This document shows, piece after piece, positions 50,464 through 62,200 of a stretch of 64,000 bases of DNA. Position 1 is the stretch's first letter. Every line of letters starts with the position of its first letter. The position numbers and the translations under genes were made by a program. The DNA lies in contig NC_044004.1 in NCBI RefSeq assembly GCF_900496995.4, forward strand, positions 50,808,224-50,872,223, given 5' to 3'. The notes beneath the pieces were generated by a model. The model was not told where the DNA came from and made no database searches. It worked only from the letters and a program-made list of their open reading frames with translations. Origin of the DNA: Aquila chrysaetos chrysaetos (Eukaryota > Chordata > Aves > Accipitriformes > Accipitridae).

Positions 50464-52890
50464 TAATCATAGAGTCATTTAAGTTGGAAAAGACCTTTAA
50501 GATCATCAAGTCCAACCGTAAACCTAACACCACCAACTCCAACACTAAACCATGTGCCTAAGTGCCACATCTACACATCCTTTAAACACCTCCAGCGATG
50601 GTGACTCAACCACTTCCCTGGGCAGCCTGTCCCAGTGCTTGACAACCCTTTCAGTGAAAAAATTTTTCCTAATATCCAATCTAAACCTCCCCTGGAGCAA
50701 CTTGAGGCTGTTTTCTCTTATCCTATTGCTTGTGACTTGGGAAAAGAGACTGACACCCACGTCACTACAACCTCCTTTCAGGTAGTTGTAGAGAGCGATA
50801 AGGTCTCCCTTCAGCCTCCTTTTCTCTAGACTAAACCACCCCAGTTGCCTCAGCTGCTCCTCATAAGACTTGTGCTCCAGGCCCCTCACCAGCTTTGTTG
50901 CTCTTCTTTGGACACGCTCCAGCAACTCAATGTCTTTTTTGTAGCAACAGGCCCAAAACTGAACACAGTATTCGAGGTGCAGCCTCACCAGTGCCCAGTA
51001 CAGGGGGACAATCACTTCCCTAGTCCTGCTGGCCACGCTATTTCTGATACAAGCCAGGATGCCGTTGGCCTTCTTGGCCACCTGGGCACACTGCCAGCTC
51101 ATATTCAGCCGGCTGTTGACCAACATCCCCGGGTCCTTTTCCGCTGGGCAGCTTTCCAGCCACTCTTCCCCAAGCCTGTAGCGTTGCATGGGGTTGTTGC
51201 GACCCAAGTGCAGGACCCAGCACTGAACCCTGTGGAACCTCATACAGTTGGCCTCGGCCCATCGATCCAGCCTGTCCAGATCCCTCTGTAGAGCCTTTCT
51301 GCCCTCAAGCAGATCACCACTCCCGCCCAACTCGGTGTTGTCTGCAACCTTACTAAGGGTGCAGTACTCGATCCCCTCGTCCAGATCATTAATGAAGATA
51401 TTAAACAGAACTGGCCCCAATACCGAGCCCTGGAGAGCACCACTTGTGACCAGCCACCAACTGGATTTAACTCCATTCACCACCACTCTTGGGGCCTGGC
51501 CATCCAGCCAGTTTTTTACCCAGCAAAGAATACGCTCATCCAACCCACAAGCAGCTAGTTTCTCCAGCAGAATGCTGTGGGAAATGGTGTCAAAGGCTTT
51601 ACTAAAGTCCAGGTAAACAAAATCCACAGCCTTTCCCTCATCCACTAAGTGGGTCAATTTGTCATAGATGGAGATCAGGTTAGTCAAGCAGGACCTGCCT
51701 TTCATAAACCCATGCTGACTGGGCCTGATCACCTGGTTGTCTTGTACATGCTGTGTGATGGCACTCAAGATGATCTGCTCCATAACCTTCCCTGGCACCG
51801 AGGTCAGGCTGACCAGCCTGTAGTTGCCTGGATCCTCATTCCGGCCCTTCTTGTAGATAGGCATCATGTTTGCTAACTTCCAGTCAACTAGGACCTCCCC
51901 AGTTAGCCAGGACTGCTGATAAATGATGGAAAGTGGCTTGGTGAGCACCTCTGCCAGCTCCCTTGGTACCCTTGGGTGGATCCCATCTGGCCCCATAGAC
52001 TTGCATGCGTGCTAAGTAGTGTAGCAGGTCGCTAGCCATTTCCCCTTGGATTATGGGGGCTTCATTCTGCTGCACGTCTTCCAGCTCAGGGGGCTGGGTA
52101 CCCAGAGAACAACTGGTCTTACTATGCAAGACTGAGGCAAAGGCAGCATTAAGTACCTCAGCCTTTTCCTCACCCTTTGTCATTGTTTCCACCCACATCC
52201 AGTAAATGATGGAGATTCTCCTTAGCCCTCCTTCTGTTGTTAATGTATTTATAGAAACATTTTTTATTGTCTGTTATGGCAGTAGCCAAAGTTAAGTTCT
52301 AGTTGGGCTTTGGCCCTTCTAGTTTTCTCCCTGCATAACCTCACGACATCCTTGTAGTCCTCCTGAGTTGCCTGCCCCTTCTTCCAAAGGTCAGAAACTC
52401 TTTTTTTCCCTGAGTTCCAGCCAAAGCTCTCTGTTCAGCCAGGCCAGTCTTCTTCCTTGCCAGCTCATCTTTCAGCACACCAGGATGGCCTGCTCCTGTG
52501 CCTTTAAGATTTCCTTCTTGAAGAATGTCCAGCCCTCCTGGACTCCTTTGCCCTTCAGGACTGCCTCCCAAGGGACTCTGTCAACCAGGCTCCTAAACAG
52601 GCCAAAGTCTGCTCTCCACAAGTCCAAGGTGGCAGTTCTGCTCACCACCCTCCTTAACTTCTCCGAGAATCAAAAACTCTATCATTTCATGATCGGTGTG
52701 CCCAAGACGGCCTCCAACTGTCACATCACCCACAAGTCCTTTTCTGTTCGCAAACACAGGTCCAGCAGAACACCTTCCCTAGTTGGCTCACTCACCAACT
52801 GTGTCAGGAAGTTACCTTCCACGCACTCCAGGAACAACCTACACATACCTTTGCCCTATTTGCCTGTGACTGTAGGCAGGCCACCCAAAG
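50464..52890 (-). mobile_element. 5'-truncated CR1 LINE
   Basis: The element reads on the - strand. From about 52,890 down there are remnants of the endonuclease C terminus, then the linker, then a long reverse-transcriptase frame, and finally the conserved CR1 3' end. On the + strand that end appears as GTTGGAAAAGACCTTTAAGA followed by CATCAAGTCCAAC, near 50,480-50,515. The - strand ends in CTATGATT-like sequence near 50,464, the typical CR1 tail. The N-terminal endonuclease and any ORF1 are missing, as usual for 5'-truncated CR1 copies. No target duplication was seen. Confidence 0.9.
50545..51996 (-). pseudogene. CR1 reverse-transcriptase frame, catalytically altered
   Basis: 483 codons are open from an internal Met ([10 protein letters not shown]) to TGA. 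Motif A is intact (YLDFSKAFD, residues 128-136). Motif B reads [11 protein letters not shown] (185-195) where the family has a VPQGS core. Motif C reads VADN (217-220) where the family has FADD, so one catalytic Asp is Asn. Upstream coding sequence (ending KTSCSLGTQPPELED, about 52,198-52,010) lies in another frame, so there is a frameshift near 52,005 just before this Met. The frame is long because the copy is fairly young, not because it is under selection. Confidence 0.85.
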
Positions 52891-53431
52891 GAATTCAAAG
52901 TGTGCATGTGTAAGAGAAGGTGACACGGCCCGTGGATGGTTCATTCCTGCCCTGTCACCCCGTGAGATGGATCGGCTCCCTTGGTGCTGGCCTTTGCGCT
53001 TGTAGAGACATGATGGTGCTCTTGGTGCCTTTGTGGCGCTGATGTGGGGGTGATGGTGTCTATCCCTGGGGCGGGATGGGACCTCTCCATGGCAGGGTCA
53101 CTGTCCTTGCTGTGCTGGGGAGAGATCGTTGTTCCAAAAGAGACTCTATTTCCAAATGGTGATGAGGGGATGCCTGGTGCTGCAGGACACCCCTCCCTCC
53201 TGTGCCTGCCTTAGCTGCTGTGCCTCCAGCTCTCAAGCTGCTCCTCTGCATTGGCTCTTTCCCAAGCCCCTCACCAGTGCAGCAAGCAGAGCATCAAGAC
53301 CCCCGCTCTGCACTCGTGGTGCTTGTTCCCTGTGCAGAGGGCTCACCGCTTGGAGATCATGATGTTCACCTCCCCAGGGGTTGCCCTGGGGCAATGCTGT
53401 CAGGCTCCCAGGGGTTGCTTTGCCCCAGCTT
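52891..53431. other. GC-moderate spacer between two CR1 copies
   Basis: I recognise no gene or repeat family. It may include the diverged 5' part of one of the flanking CR1 copies. Confidence 0.45.
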
Positions 53432-53720
53432 TGTCTAGTGCAACCCCCCTGCTCAAGCACAGCCACCTAGAGCAGGCTGCCCAGGCCCATGTCCAGATGA
53501 CTTTCAAAGGTTGGAGACTCCACAACCTCCCCGGGCAGCCTGCGTGTGTGTTAGAACACCCTCAGAGTCAGGATGTGCTTTCTTGCATTCAGATGGAAGT
53601 TCACATTTTTTCATTTGTGCCCATTGGTTCTTGTCCTGTCAGTGGTCACTACTAGGAAAGAGCTGGCTCCCCTGCCCTTGTTCGCTCCCATCAGGTATAC
53701 ATGCACAGAGGCATCTTCCC
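53432..53720 (-). mobile_element. CR1 LINE 3'-region fragment
   Basis: On the + strand this shows antisense CR1 3' sequence: CAACCCCCCTGCTCAAGCAC, then CTAGAGCAGGCTGCCCAGG, then GGAGACTCCACAACCTCCCC, TTTGTGCCCATTGGTTCTTG and finally a CTCCCATCAGGTAT-like end. It parallels, in the same orientation, the final C-terminal part of the RT frame of the larger CR1 (about 50,606-50,760) but is clearly another, more diverged subfamily copy. Confidence 0.8.
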
Positions 53721-54234
53721 CTTAAAATGGAAGCAGAGCAGAAAACTGGAAAAGAAAGGAAAAAGTGGTCAGGGGAAGCATTCTGGTTTGGTACTACTTA
53801 CCTCAAAACGCCACCCCACTGCTTCTGCATCTGAGCAGGTAGCAACCTGCTGCCTCCCCATATTCCCCAACAAAGTGTTGCACGGACGCTCACAGACAGA
53901 GGGTTGGTTAAAACAAGCTCATTTATTGTCATCTTTGCATCGCCTAAAGGTCCCAGAGGGGATCAACTCTTTCCAACAGGACGGGTGGTCCCATCCCATT
54001 ACAGGTGGTAACAGGAGCCTCAGTTACAATGGCATCTTCAGCTGGACCAGGGGAGAGTGCCCCTAACTCCAGTTATGCTGAGCTCTTCTTGAGCAGTGTC
54101 ATCTCCATGCTCAGATCTGTGGCACAGACTCCCCAGGCAGTCTCTGGGATGAGCAGCTTCTCTGTCCCAGTGTCCAAAATTGTTGCCCGGGCCCCACCAG
54201 CATGAGAGGAAAGTAGGTCCTCAGGGTCACAGGC
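53721..54234. other. Spacer 3' of the ITPRIPL1-like relic
   Basis: On the - strand the relic's frame stays open to about 54,073 (DLLSSHAGGARATILDTGTE and onward), but this tail does not resemble the family's C terminus. It may be unrelated sequence joined at the truncation point. Confidence 0.4.
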
Positions 54235-55409
54235 ATGGGTGGAAAAGCCTGTGACCGCAAGGATACAGGTGCAGAGCTGCAGACCTCTGAGCTGGGAATT
54301 GTCCTGCTGGGTGTGCCTCACCATGAGTCTGAAAAGCTGCATCTCGACAACAGTGCAGCTCTCAGGCCATCGTGTGCTGCTGGTAAAGCTGGCCTCTGCC
54401 TACTCAAGGCTCAGGTAGGTGCCTGAGCTGCCTTGCTGCACTGCAAAAATCATCTCAGTGAAGATGTTCATCTTGGAGGTGCTTGTCAGCTGGAACCTGC
54501 AGGACCGGGAGGAGGGCAGCACCACTAGCTGGCAGTGGTGTGACTGAGGCAAAAGCAGCCAGGCTGATCTCACCAAATGTTGGACCCAGCAGGCGATTTT
54601 CTCCAAGCCTAAGTAGGAGCATGTGCAGAGGGTGCATAGGAGGTACAAGCTCTGATCCCTCCACAGCTTGTCGTCGGGGTGGTGGAGGAAGCACAAAATA
54701 TACCCCAGCAGCTGCTCCCTCGAGCACCTGCACTCCAGCACCACATGGATGCTGGAGTGCCTTGCTGGGAGCTGCCCCGTGGTGTCTAGCTCCAGGCTGA
54801 AAGAGAGCCCGGGGGTGGCTGCAGGAGCAGGCGGTAGGCAATGCTGTTCTTGTGGACACGCTTCATAGGTGCTGTCCGTCCCAATGGCTGGATGCATCTG
54901 CAGCATGAAAGTCCTCTTGCAAAGCACTCGGCAGACATCAAGGAAGCCACCCACCAGCTCCTTCAGCACCTTGCACGTGTCAGGCAGGCCCTGCACTGGC
55001 AATGGGGTGGACACAGCCAAAGACCTGACACCATTGTGTGCACCACTGAGGTCTTCCTCCTCCTCCTGCTTGTTGTCCTCCTCCTCCTCCTTGCTGCTGG
55101 AGCTGTCCTGCTCACTGCAGCTGGCAGAAGCAAGCTTCATTTCCCTGGCCAGCCAGCGGACCTCAGCGAGCAGGACCACGGCTCCTGCAATGGTCCAAAA
55201 TGGCCACTGTGGCCACATGCAAGGAGCATGGCTTCCTGCACATACCTGCTCCGCTCGATCTCCCACAGCAGCCCAATCATTTCCTGATGCAGATACTCCT
55301 CACACTGCTGCATCCGCTTGGATGTGACCACATCTATCTCGTGATCACACTTCAGCCTATGCTGGACGGCCAGCACAGCCAGGATGAGGGCAGTTGCCAC
55401 AGCCATGGC
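54235..55409 (-). pseudogene. ITPRIPL1: ITPRIPL1-like (Mab-21/ITPRIP family) unprocessed pseudogene
   Basis: The coding relic starts at ATG 55406-55404, just after a pyrimidine tract ending CTCTAG (AG at 55411-55410). It resembles the splice acceptor expected before the single coding exon of ITPRIPL1. Residues 1-60 give a signal/hydrophobic N terminus (MAVATALILAVLAV) and the ectodomain (MQQCEEYLHQEMIGLL). A one-base frameshift near 55,215-55,230 moves the frame to the transmembrane segment WPFWTIAGAVVLL. Then come an acidic Glu/Ser linker and the Mab-21-like core (LPDTCKVLKELVGGFLDVCR, LECRCSREQLLGYILCFLHH, LLPQSHHCQLVVLPSSRSC). A TAG at 54402-54400 interrupts it. The same frame continues with AEASFTSSTRWPESC and MQLFRLMVRHTQQD, and recognisable similarity fades after GFSTHA near 54,235. 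Intact relatives are roughly 550 residues, so the C-terminal part is missing. Two disabling changes plus truncation argue against function. Confidence 0.75.
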
Positions 55410-55411
55410 CT

Positions 55412-55946
55412 AGAGAAAGGGGGAGAAAAGGGGGCTCAGTGGGGCTGGGTGGGAGGGAGCATGGGGCTGGGGTAGCGGGGCAGGAGCCGCCTGGAGCTGG
55501 GGGCAGGTAGGAGAGAGTGCGAGGGAGGTCGGAGGGAGCAAGGGCAGGGTTTGTGAGCACTGCATGGGTGGGAGCCACGGGCTGTCCCAGGAAAGCATTT
55601 GGGCACTGGTGTCGACAGGCATGAAGGGGCCGCAGGCTCTGGCTGGAGACAGCATGGGGCCCATCCTGCCCAAGCCGCCCTCATGTCTAGCCCCTGGCTG
55701 GGCTGCGCCCCATGGAAGAGCAAGGGACACCAGACTAGAGTCTCCCAAGGCCCCATCCCTGCCACACAACAGCGTCCCATGGAGCCACGAGCACCCGGCA
55801 CATCCCCAAAGCCTCTCTGGGCACCTGCTGCCATGGGGAGCCCCGAGCATCTCTGCCCCCAGCCCCAAGGGCAGTGCCGTGCCCTGCCCTGAGAGGCTCA
55901 GCTCTCGCTCTGGGTTAGAAAACCCCTGGCCATCTGCCCTGTCCCC
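55412..55946. other. GC-rich sequence 5' of the ITPRIPL1-like relic
   Basis: On the - strand this would be the intron ahead of the coding exon. It ends in a pyrimidine-rich tract at 55,412-55,437. Open frames on both strands (up to 179 codons) are attributed to GC content. No 5' UTR exon could be identified. Confidence 0.4.
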
Positions 55947-56020
55947 CATCCAGGTTTTTTACCCAGCAAAGAATACACTCATCCAAGCCACGAGCAGCCA
56001 GTTTCTCCTGGAGAATGCAG
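55947..56020 (-). mobile_element. Short CR1 RT fragment
   Basis: 74 bp closely match 51,500-51,575 of the larger CR1, in the same orientation. The shared core is TTTTTTACCCAGCAAAGAAT, followed by AC-CTCATCCAA-CCAC-AGCAGC and AGTTTCTCC. Both ends stop abruptly inside the RT coding region, so this is an internal relic rather than a normal 3'-anchored insertion. Confidence 0.75.
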
Positions 56021-56664
56021 GGGGCAACATGCAGTTTTGGCAGTTTTTGTGTCTGGAAGATAGGTAGTTTTGCAACCGTATTCTAAGTTTAAAACTTGAC
56101 TATATGTATTGTTATTGGTTGAAAGCTAGCTAACACTCGTGTCAGAGTCAAATAGGAGAAGGCAGTAAGCAAGCCATCTGCCTGGGTCAGCCAAGGTAAA
56201 GATGTCCTAAACTCTGGGCATAAAGGTCTGTGAACTCTTAGTAGCATGTGTTATTATCTGACTGAGCCCAAAGAGAGGAAAAACCTGCATATTTTGGGGA
56301 CTCCACTCCTACACAGAGGAAGAAGGATGCCCTTTAAAAAAGTACTCAGAAGACGAAGAGGACATTTTGAACGCTGAAAAGAAAACCAAGTGTTTGGGCT
56401 CATGGGGAGGGAAAGAAGAGTTTGTTGTCCCCTGACAAACATTGCCTTTAGACTCTGCTATGCACCAGTAAACCAGAAAACATGTAAGGAATAGTGTGCT
56501 AGAATGAGGATCTTGTATACATGCAAAATTTTGATTAAATACTAGCAAAAATTTGTTCCCCGTGAGGAAACAAACACACACTAGAACAGGGACCCATAGA
56601 GGTTCTAGGAACAATACTCTTAGAGATGTTCACAATTCAGCTGCTCACAGCCCTAAGCAAACCG

Positions 56665-56745
56665 ATCTAGAGGGCCCTGCTTGGAGCAGGAGGTTGGACT
56701 AGAGCCCTTGAGAGGTCCTTTCTGCCTCAGTTATTCTGTAATTTA
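56665..56745 (+). mobile_element. CR1 LINE 3' terminus
   Basis: GCCCTGCTTGGAGCAGGAGG followed by TTGGACTAGA, then GAGAGGTCCTTTCTGCCTCA and ATTCTGTAATT, is the typical CR1 3' end with its terminal ATTCTRTGA-type octamer in + orientation. It is severely 5'-truncated. Confidence 0.75.
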
Positions 56746-59162
56746 TAATAGCAAGAGGCTAGCGCATTTGCAACCGGCACCTGTACTACCCAAAGTCAGG
56801 TGCTATCAGAACCACCCTGACAGGTCTGAGTACTCATAAGAAAGCACCTAAGTCATCTGCAGTGCTGTGTGTAGGTACACAGCAGAGAAATGTCTCTGAA
56901 CTTTTTGCTTAATCTCCCAACTCTTGGATTCAAGTGCCTTGGGTGCAAACTTCATAAAATAAGTGCTTAGGTTCAACAGCCAGCCATTAGGGAGTGATAA
57001 GATGACTTTCTTCAGAAGAGATAGTACAGTCTCTGAGGCTCAGGAAAGCCCCCAGTTCTTCAGAAATGGCAGGCCTGAACCACACCTGACAGAAAACAGC
57101 AGGTTGTGAACAGTCCCTGGCTCACACCAGGTCTCTCCAGGCAGGGTACATAGTCACTTGTGTGTTCCCACCCCCAGATCACCCAGATTTCCAGTGCAAC
57201 AGCAGGCTGGGCACGGAGAGCAGAGCTGGCCCCTCATGTATTTTATTTCCCTCATGGCTCATATTTGCCATGATCAGGCACAATGGCATTTCTGCTCACC
57301 CAGCTTGAGCTGTGGGAATACCGCTGAGCCCATGACAGCCCTTAGATGCACTCAGAGCCCTGATCCATTCTGGCAGTCAGTAACATGGGACACGGTCAGG
57401 GGGTGGGGTGGCCAGGCTGAAAGCAGGAGCTGGCTAAAAGTGGTGCATGTATATCCAAAGCACTATACAAAGAGTAGGTAACCCAGCCAAGCTGACACCC
57501 TACTGCAGAGCTAGTGATCTAACTCGGCAATTATACATCACAACAAAGAAGGGATAACACTCTTAGCTCAATAATGAGCAGACACACATGAGCTACTTGT
57601 AGCCATCCTGTTCCTTTAGCTTACTGTATTATTGTAACATTCAGTCCCTATAAAGTAGTTGTGTCTGTAGAAGTGGAGTCACTCTGGGACTCTATTGCTT
57701 CATCCAAACTCGCCAGTTTTCTGTCCTGCCTGTAGGTGAAACCCAGGAGCTTCGACAAATCCCTTCTGGAATTTGAGCTTTGCTTCAATGCACACCTCTT
57801 CTTCTCTTTTTCAGCAAATGAGACCCCAGTGGCAAGAGGAGATGGTTTATGAAGAGGCGGCACGCGCAGAAAAAACTTTGCCTATGGGCTGAATCTGGCA
57901 GGGCAGTTCCAGTGGGCTGCTGGTTTGGGTCTAACCTAGACAAATATTTCCCTTCTTCTTCCTCTTCCCAGGACAGTTAATGCCAAGAGGTGGCACTGCT
58001 GCCAGACTGAGCAGTGGCTGGGAGCACCTGGGAAAGTGTCAGTGCATTGTCAGGGCTGCCGGTGATGAGCTCCCAGCAGTCAGTGAGAGCTCGCAGAGCA
58101 AAGAGCAGGTCCCTGTGCTCTGCGGTGTCAATTTATGGCCTGGTTATAAAGCACAGCAGCGGTCCCAGTGGTAAAGGGTTCTTCTGTGTCCTCATCATCT
58201 CTCCAAGGGGCATAAGGGCTGGATCGGTGAGAACAAGCTTCCCTTTGGCTTTCAAACAGGAGGGATGATGACTGCAGTCTCCCTCTGGCAGATGAAGAGT
58301 TCAGCTCCAGTGTTCAGCATGGAATATGGGGATGCACATCTTCAGCGAGTTCAGCCAGGTCTCCAGCAGACTGGTAAGGGCACAGCATGAAGCTTTGGGC
58401 TTCACTCTGTGCCCTGGGAGCTCCTGCAGTCATCCGTAAAAATGGGGAGCTACACATATCAGGGCTGCATATCAGGAAAAGATCAGCAGTGCTCAATTGG
58501 ACAAGTTCCCTTGGGAGGACCCTGGTCATCCCAGGGAATAATGATGTGGCACAACTCTTCCTCAGGCATGCAGCGTTGCTCTCTTGCTGTGCAATTCATT
58601 TCTGAGTCTGAAGAGGGTCCAGAAGTATGTTGCTGTGAACACCAGGATGAGTGCAGCCAAGCTCCAGAGCTCACTTTTGAGCTCTGCACCAGGGTGAGAT
58701 GTACGAGCTGCAGGGACCTCCTTTCCTGGCACCAAGGGAGGGAGCATGGAGTGACAAGATAAGGACAAGCAGAGTGCAATCCAGGGTGGCTGATATTGGG
58801 ACATGTCAGCCCCTTCTAGCCACCTGCTCCTTCTCTTCCAGACTTCATGGTCCTTCCAGCCTGCTAGCTGAGGGTCAGCAAAGTGGCATTTTCAGCCAGA
58901 GAGAACTCCTTTGTCCCTGCTTTCCCCTAGGCCAGAGAAGGTCCAGAGCAGCTGGAAGGGCTCTACAGCACTGCCATGAACTGTTTCTTTTGAAGGCGTG
59001 CAGAGATCTAGCACAGAGATGATGCTGCAGCATAGCAATAAGATGCCCTGGAGAAATCCTGCCATACTGGACAAATCCCGCCACCCTGGCTGGTGCAAGT
59101 TTCCCTTCTTCATTTTTGGCAGAGGTTTCCTAGTGCCACAACCCAACAATGGAGCAGGGTGG

Positions 59163-59206
59163 AAGAAATCAAGTTGGGAGAAATCAAGTCAGGAGAACTC
59201 AAGACT
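59163..59206 (+). repeat. Short imperfect tandem repeat (about 15 bp x 3)
   Basis: Three successive copies of a GAGAAATCAAGT-like unit (AAGAAATCAAGTTGG, GAGAAATCAAGTCAG, GAGAACTCAAGAC). Nothing else marks the region. Confidence 0.6.
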
Positions 59207-62200
59207 ACCTTTCCCTGACTTAAAGGCAGCTCAGCCTCACAAGTCAGCAAAGCCATGTCTATGTGCAGAAGAGCTGAATGGGCAGCAGAGGCTAGAATTA
59301 GTATCTTGCTAAAAACATATCTGCTAAAAGTGAAGTGTATTTCAAGGCAAGCAGGCTCTGGAAAGCCCTGACTGCCTCCTCCAGTGCTCTCTTGCCATGC
59401 AGACAGGCCAGCACTGGACAGCAGGAGCAGCACAGTGACGGGGACGCAGCTCTCCAGCAGGCTCTCTCAGCTCAGCCCTGCTGTGCCCACCCCACTGAGC
59501 AGGGTTCCCTGTGGCCAGGCCATAGACTTAAGAAACAGGAGACACAGCCCTACACCAAGCCCTCTCTGGAGAAGATCTTACTAGCCAGGACTAGGCCCGA
59601 GCAAAGAAACAGCCTTTGAAGAAGGCAGAAAAACCCACCCAGGGAAGCCAGACACACTGGCTGTATGTAGTACCAGCCAGCCAAGACATAGGCACATAGA
59701 CACTCAGAGCAACATGAAGGCAATCCCACGCCAGCACCAGAAGCCCTCCTTCTGCTTCAAACAGCCTCAGCTTGGCAGTGAGCCCCCAGGACCTGACCTC
59801 ACTGCTGATGGGAACTGGCACCCGCAGCCTCTTCTGTCCCCCAAACCACTCCCCTCCAGCAGGACAAGGAGCAAAAACACATGCCGCAGACAAGAGTGGG
59901 ACTTCCTTAAGCAGTGGTGCAGGTACAGCTTCTTTAGCTCAGGTTTGTTACGGTGTTTGTGCTTGTTTGAGCCTGCTGGGCTCTCCCATGGGTTGAGCGC
60001 TCTCCAGCTGCTTACCTATGCAGCACAGCAACCTGCTCCCACTGCTCCTCCCTGGAAAGCACCCCCATCCATCAGCCCGGTCGCTGTGTCCTGATACAGC
60101 AAGGAGCATCCTCCTCCAGCCTGGAGCCTCTCTGCCAGACACACTGGACACAACCAACCCTCTGACAGCTGAGTGTCCCAGCCCCCAAAGCTGGAGCAGG
60201 GGGGAGGTCCCAGGAGCAGAGGAGGTCCCGCTATGGGTGACCCGCTCCCTGGGGCGGTGAGGCTGTCAGAGCAAAGAGGGAGCCAGCCGTGAGCACCTCT
60301 GTTGTGCTCCCCCAGCTCTCCCTGCGGCCAGCCGTGTAGAGAAGACTGTTGGCAGCTAGCACCCAGGTAGCTGCAATGCCTTCATCAGTGCCAGCTTCCC
60401 AAGAGCAGCAAACCCCAGGTTGCTAAAGGGAAAAACACTTTCTAAATTAATTGCACGGGGCCCCTGAAACCGCTGCCCAACACTTGGCAGCCAGAGCAGA
60501 GGACCAATCTCCTTTACGTTCCTTCCCTGTTCACTGTCACTCTGCAAGTCATCTTTGTCATTTGCCAGTGCCACGGGGGCCCCGCAGGCACCCCGGGGGC
60601 TGTGGTGTGTGTCGCACAGAAATGACCCATCCTGCTCACAGTCCTGGGGCCTGGGGTGATGCCCCAGCAGCTGGTGGCACGGGGGTCACTTTTCAGCAGG
60701 CGCCCACCATGGCCCTGTGCCACCCACCCAAACTGGTCCAACCAAAACCCCAGGGACCACTGCCGGCTGCATGTCACCGCTGCCGCGAGGCGGGCGCAGG
60801 GGCCAGGCACCTCCCGCAGCCAGGGGCACCCCCCCTGCCCCTCACAGCGAGCGGCACCCGTGGGCTGCCCGGCCTGGGACAGCACAGGGGAAAACGTGGT
60901 CCTCGTCCCTTGTGGTGAAGGTTGAGGAAAGCGGCTGGGCTCGATGGCACAGCTACAGGCTGGTCTGTGCCTGTGCTCATCCCGCTAAGGCCCCCTTGCT
61001 CTCCTCAGGGTAGGCCTTCGGGACAGCATGCCTGCTGCAACCAAGAGGGCCGTGCTAGTGGTCTGGCAGAGCTCATCCCTGCTCCAGGGAGGGATAAAGT
61101 CCCTTCATTGACCCGTATACAAGTGTCTGAGTCAGGACTTCCAAAACCGGGCAGCTCCAGCCTAGAGGTTCAGACCAGGACAGATTTCAGGAGGCGTTTT
61201 CCAGCCTCCTGCCTCTCTGACTTGCTCCCTAGAAAATGCAAGGCCATCCGAATCTCTGGAAGGGCACTCGCTCTTCTTCACATCCCTCTGGCACTCCAGG
61301 AGTAGACAGGAGATCTGCATGTCTCCTCTAGCCTCTTCCCTGCCTCTCGCCAGTGCCGGAGCCCATGTTTTCCTGGGCTGGGCACAGCGGGCAGCTCACA
61401 CGTGTGATGCCCTGCCGGCTCTCTCCGCGTGCTAGGGCACGCTCTGCCTACAAGCAATGGCAGTGCTGCTGAAAAGCCTCCTGGCAAGGAACTGGATGTA
61501 TCAGCGCCGGGTTTAGTCACTTCAAAACAATCTGGTTAGTAAGAGGGAGAGGAGGAAGACTGTACCCCAGGCAGAGATTGCACATGGAAATACCGATGAG
61601 ATGACACTGTTCTCTGAGAAGTATTGGAACAACTGGAGGAGCAATAAAACACCGCAGTTTCCATCCACACGGCTGTATCCCATGGACAAAGAAAAGGCAG
61701 GGATCTTATTGGAAGTCACATCTGATTCGTATCTGTCTGGCCTGGATCGGTTCTGATGCTGAGGAGAGACAGGCTGAACCCTGCCCAGTAAAACAAAAGG
61801 AAAATGCATGAAGGAGAGTGCAGCTGAGGCAGTTGCTGAGCCCGGGTGGGCAGCAGGCAGCCCTGCTCCAGCAACAAGGGCAGCAAGGAGCCACCTGTGC
61901 CCACCTCCTCCTCTTTCCCCTGCCCGGGGCATGGTCTGAGTGAGCACTGTGTGCTGCTGTCTCTTGGGCTGCAGCTAGTGTTGCTGCTCTCCCAGGGAAA
62001 AACTGATCAAAAGATCAATGATTCAGTCAGGTTCTTGTGTTTTGGGGTATCCGATAAAGGCAATTGTTAGCTGCACCCTGCAGAGCAACTGATCTCTTGC
62101 GCTATTCTGGAGCAAGTGGGTTTTGCAGGTAGAAATCTCATCTGATTAGCTGCAAGAGTTGTCCTGTGAGTCAGTACTGGCTGGTTAGGAAACTCTTCTC

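Noticed and set aside
50845-51876. + strand frames of 75-148 codons
   Set aside because: They are the antisense of the CR1 reverse transcriptase.
52368-52913. 181-codon + strand frame
   Set aside because: It is antisense to the CR1 endonuclease/linker region on the - strand.
54885-54910. Possible RE1/NRSE (REST-binding) site
   Set aside because: Only a partial match (GGTGCTGTCC), inside the ITPRIPL1-like coding relic, and the second half-site is absent.
54841-55327. Two approximately 150-codon + strand frames with Leu-rich runs
   Set aside because: They are antisense to the acidic linker and TM region of the ITPRIPL1-like relic. The Leu runs come from CTC/CTG complementing Glu codons.
60451-61013. 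GC-rich overlapping frames near 60.5-61.0 kb
   Set aside because: Multiple frames are open on both strands at once. Pro/Gly/Arg-rich content without motifs indicates a base-composition effect.
61522-61947. 141-codon - strand frame with hydrophobic stretches
   Set aside because: Hydrophobic runs arise from A/T-rich codons. No signal-anchor topology, family match or splice sites were found.
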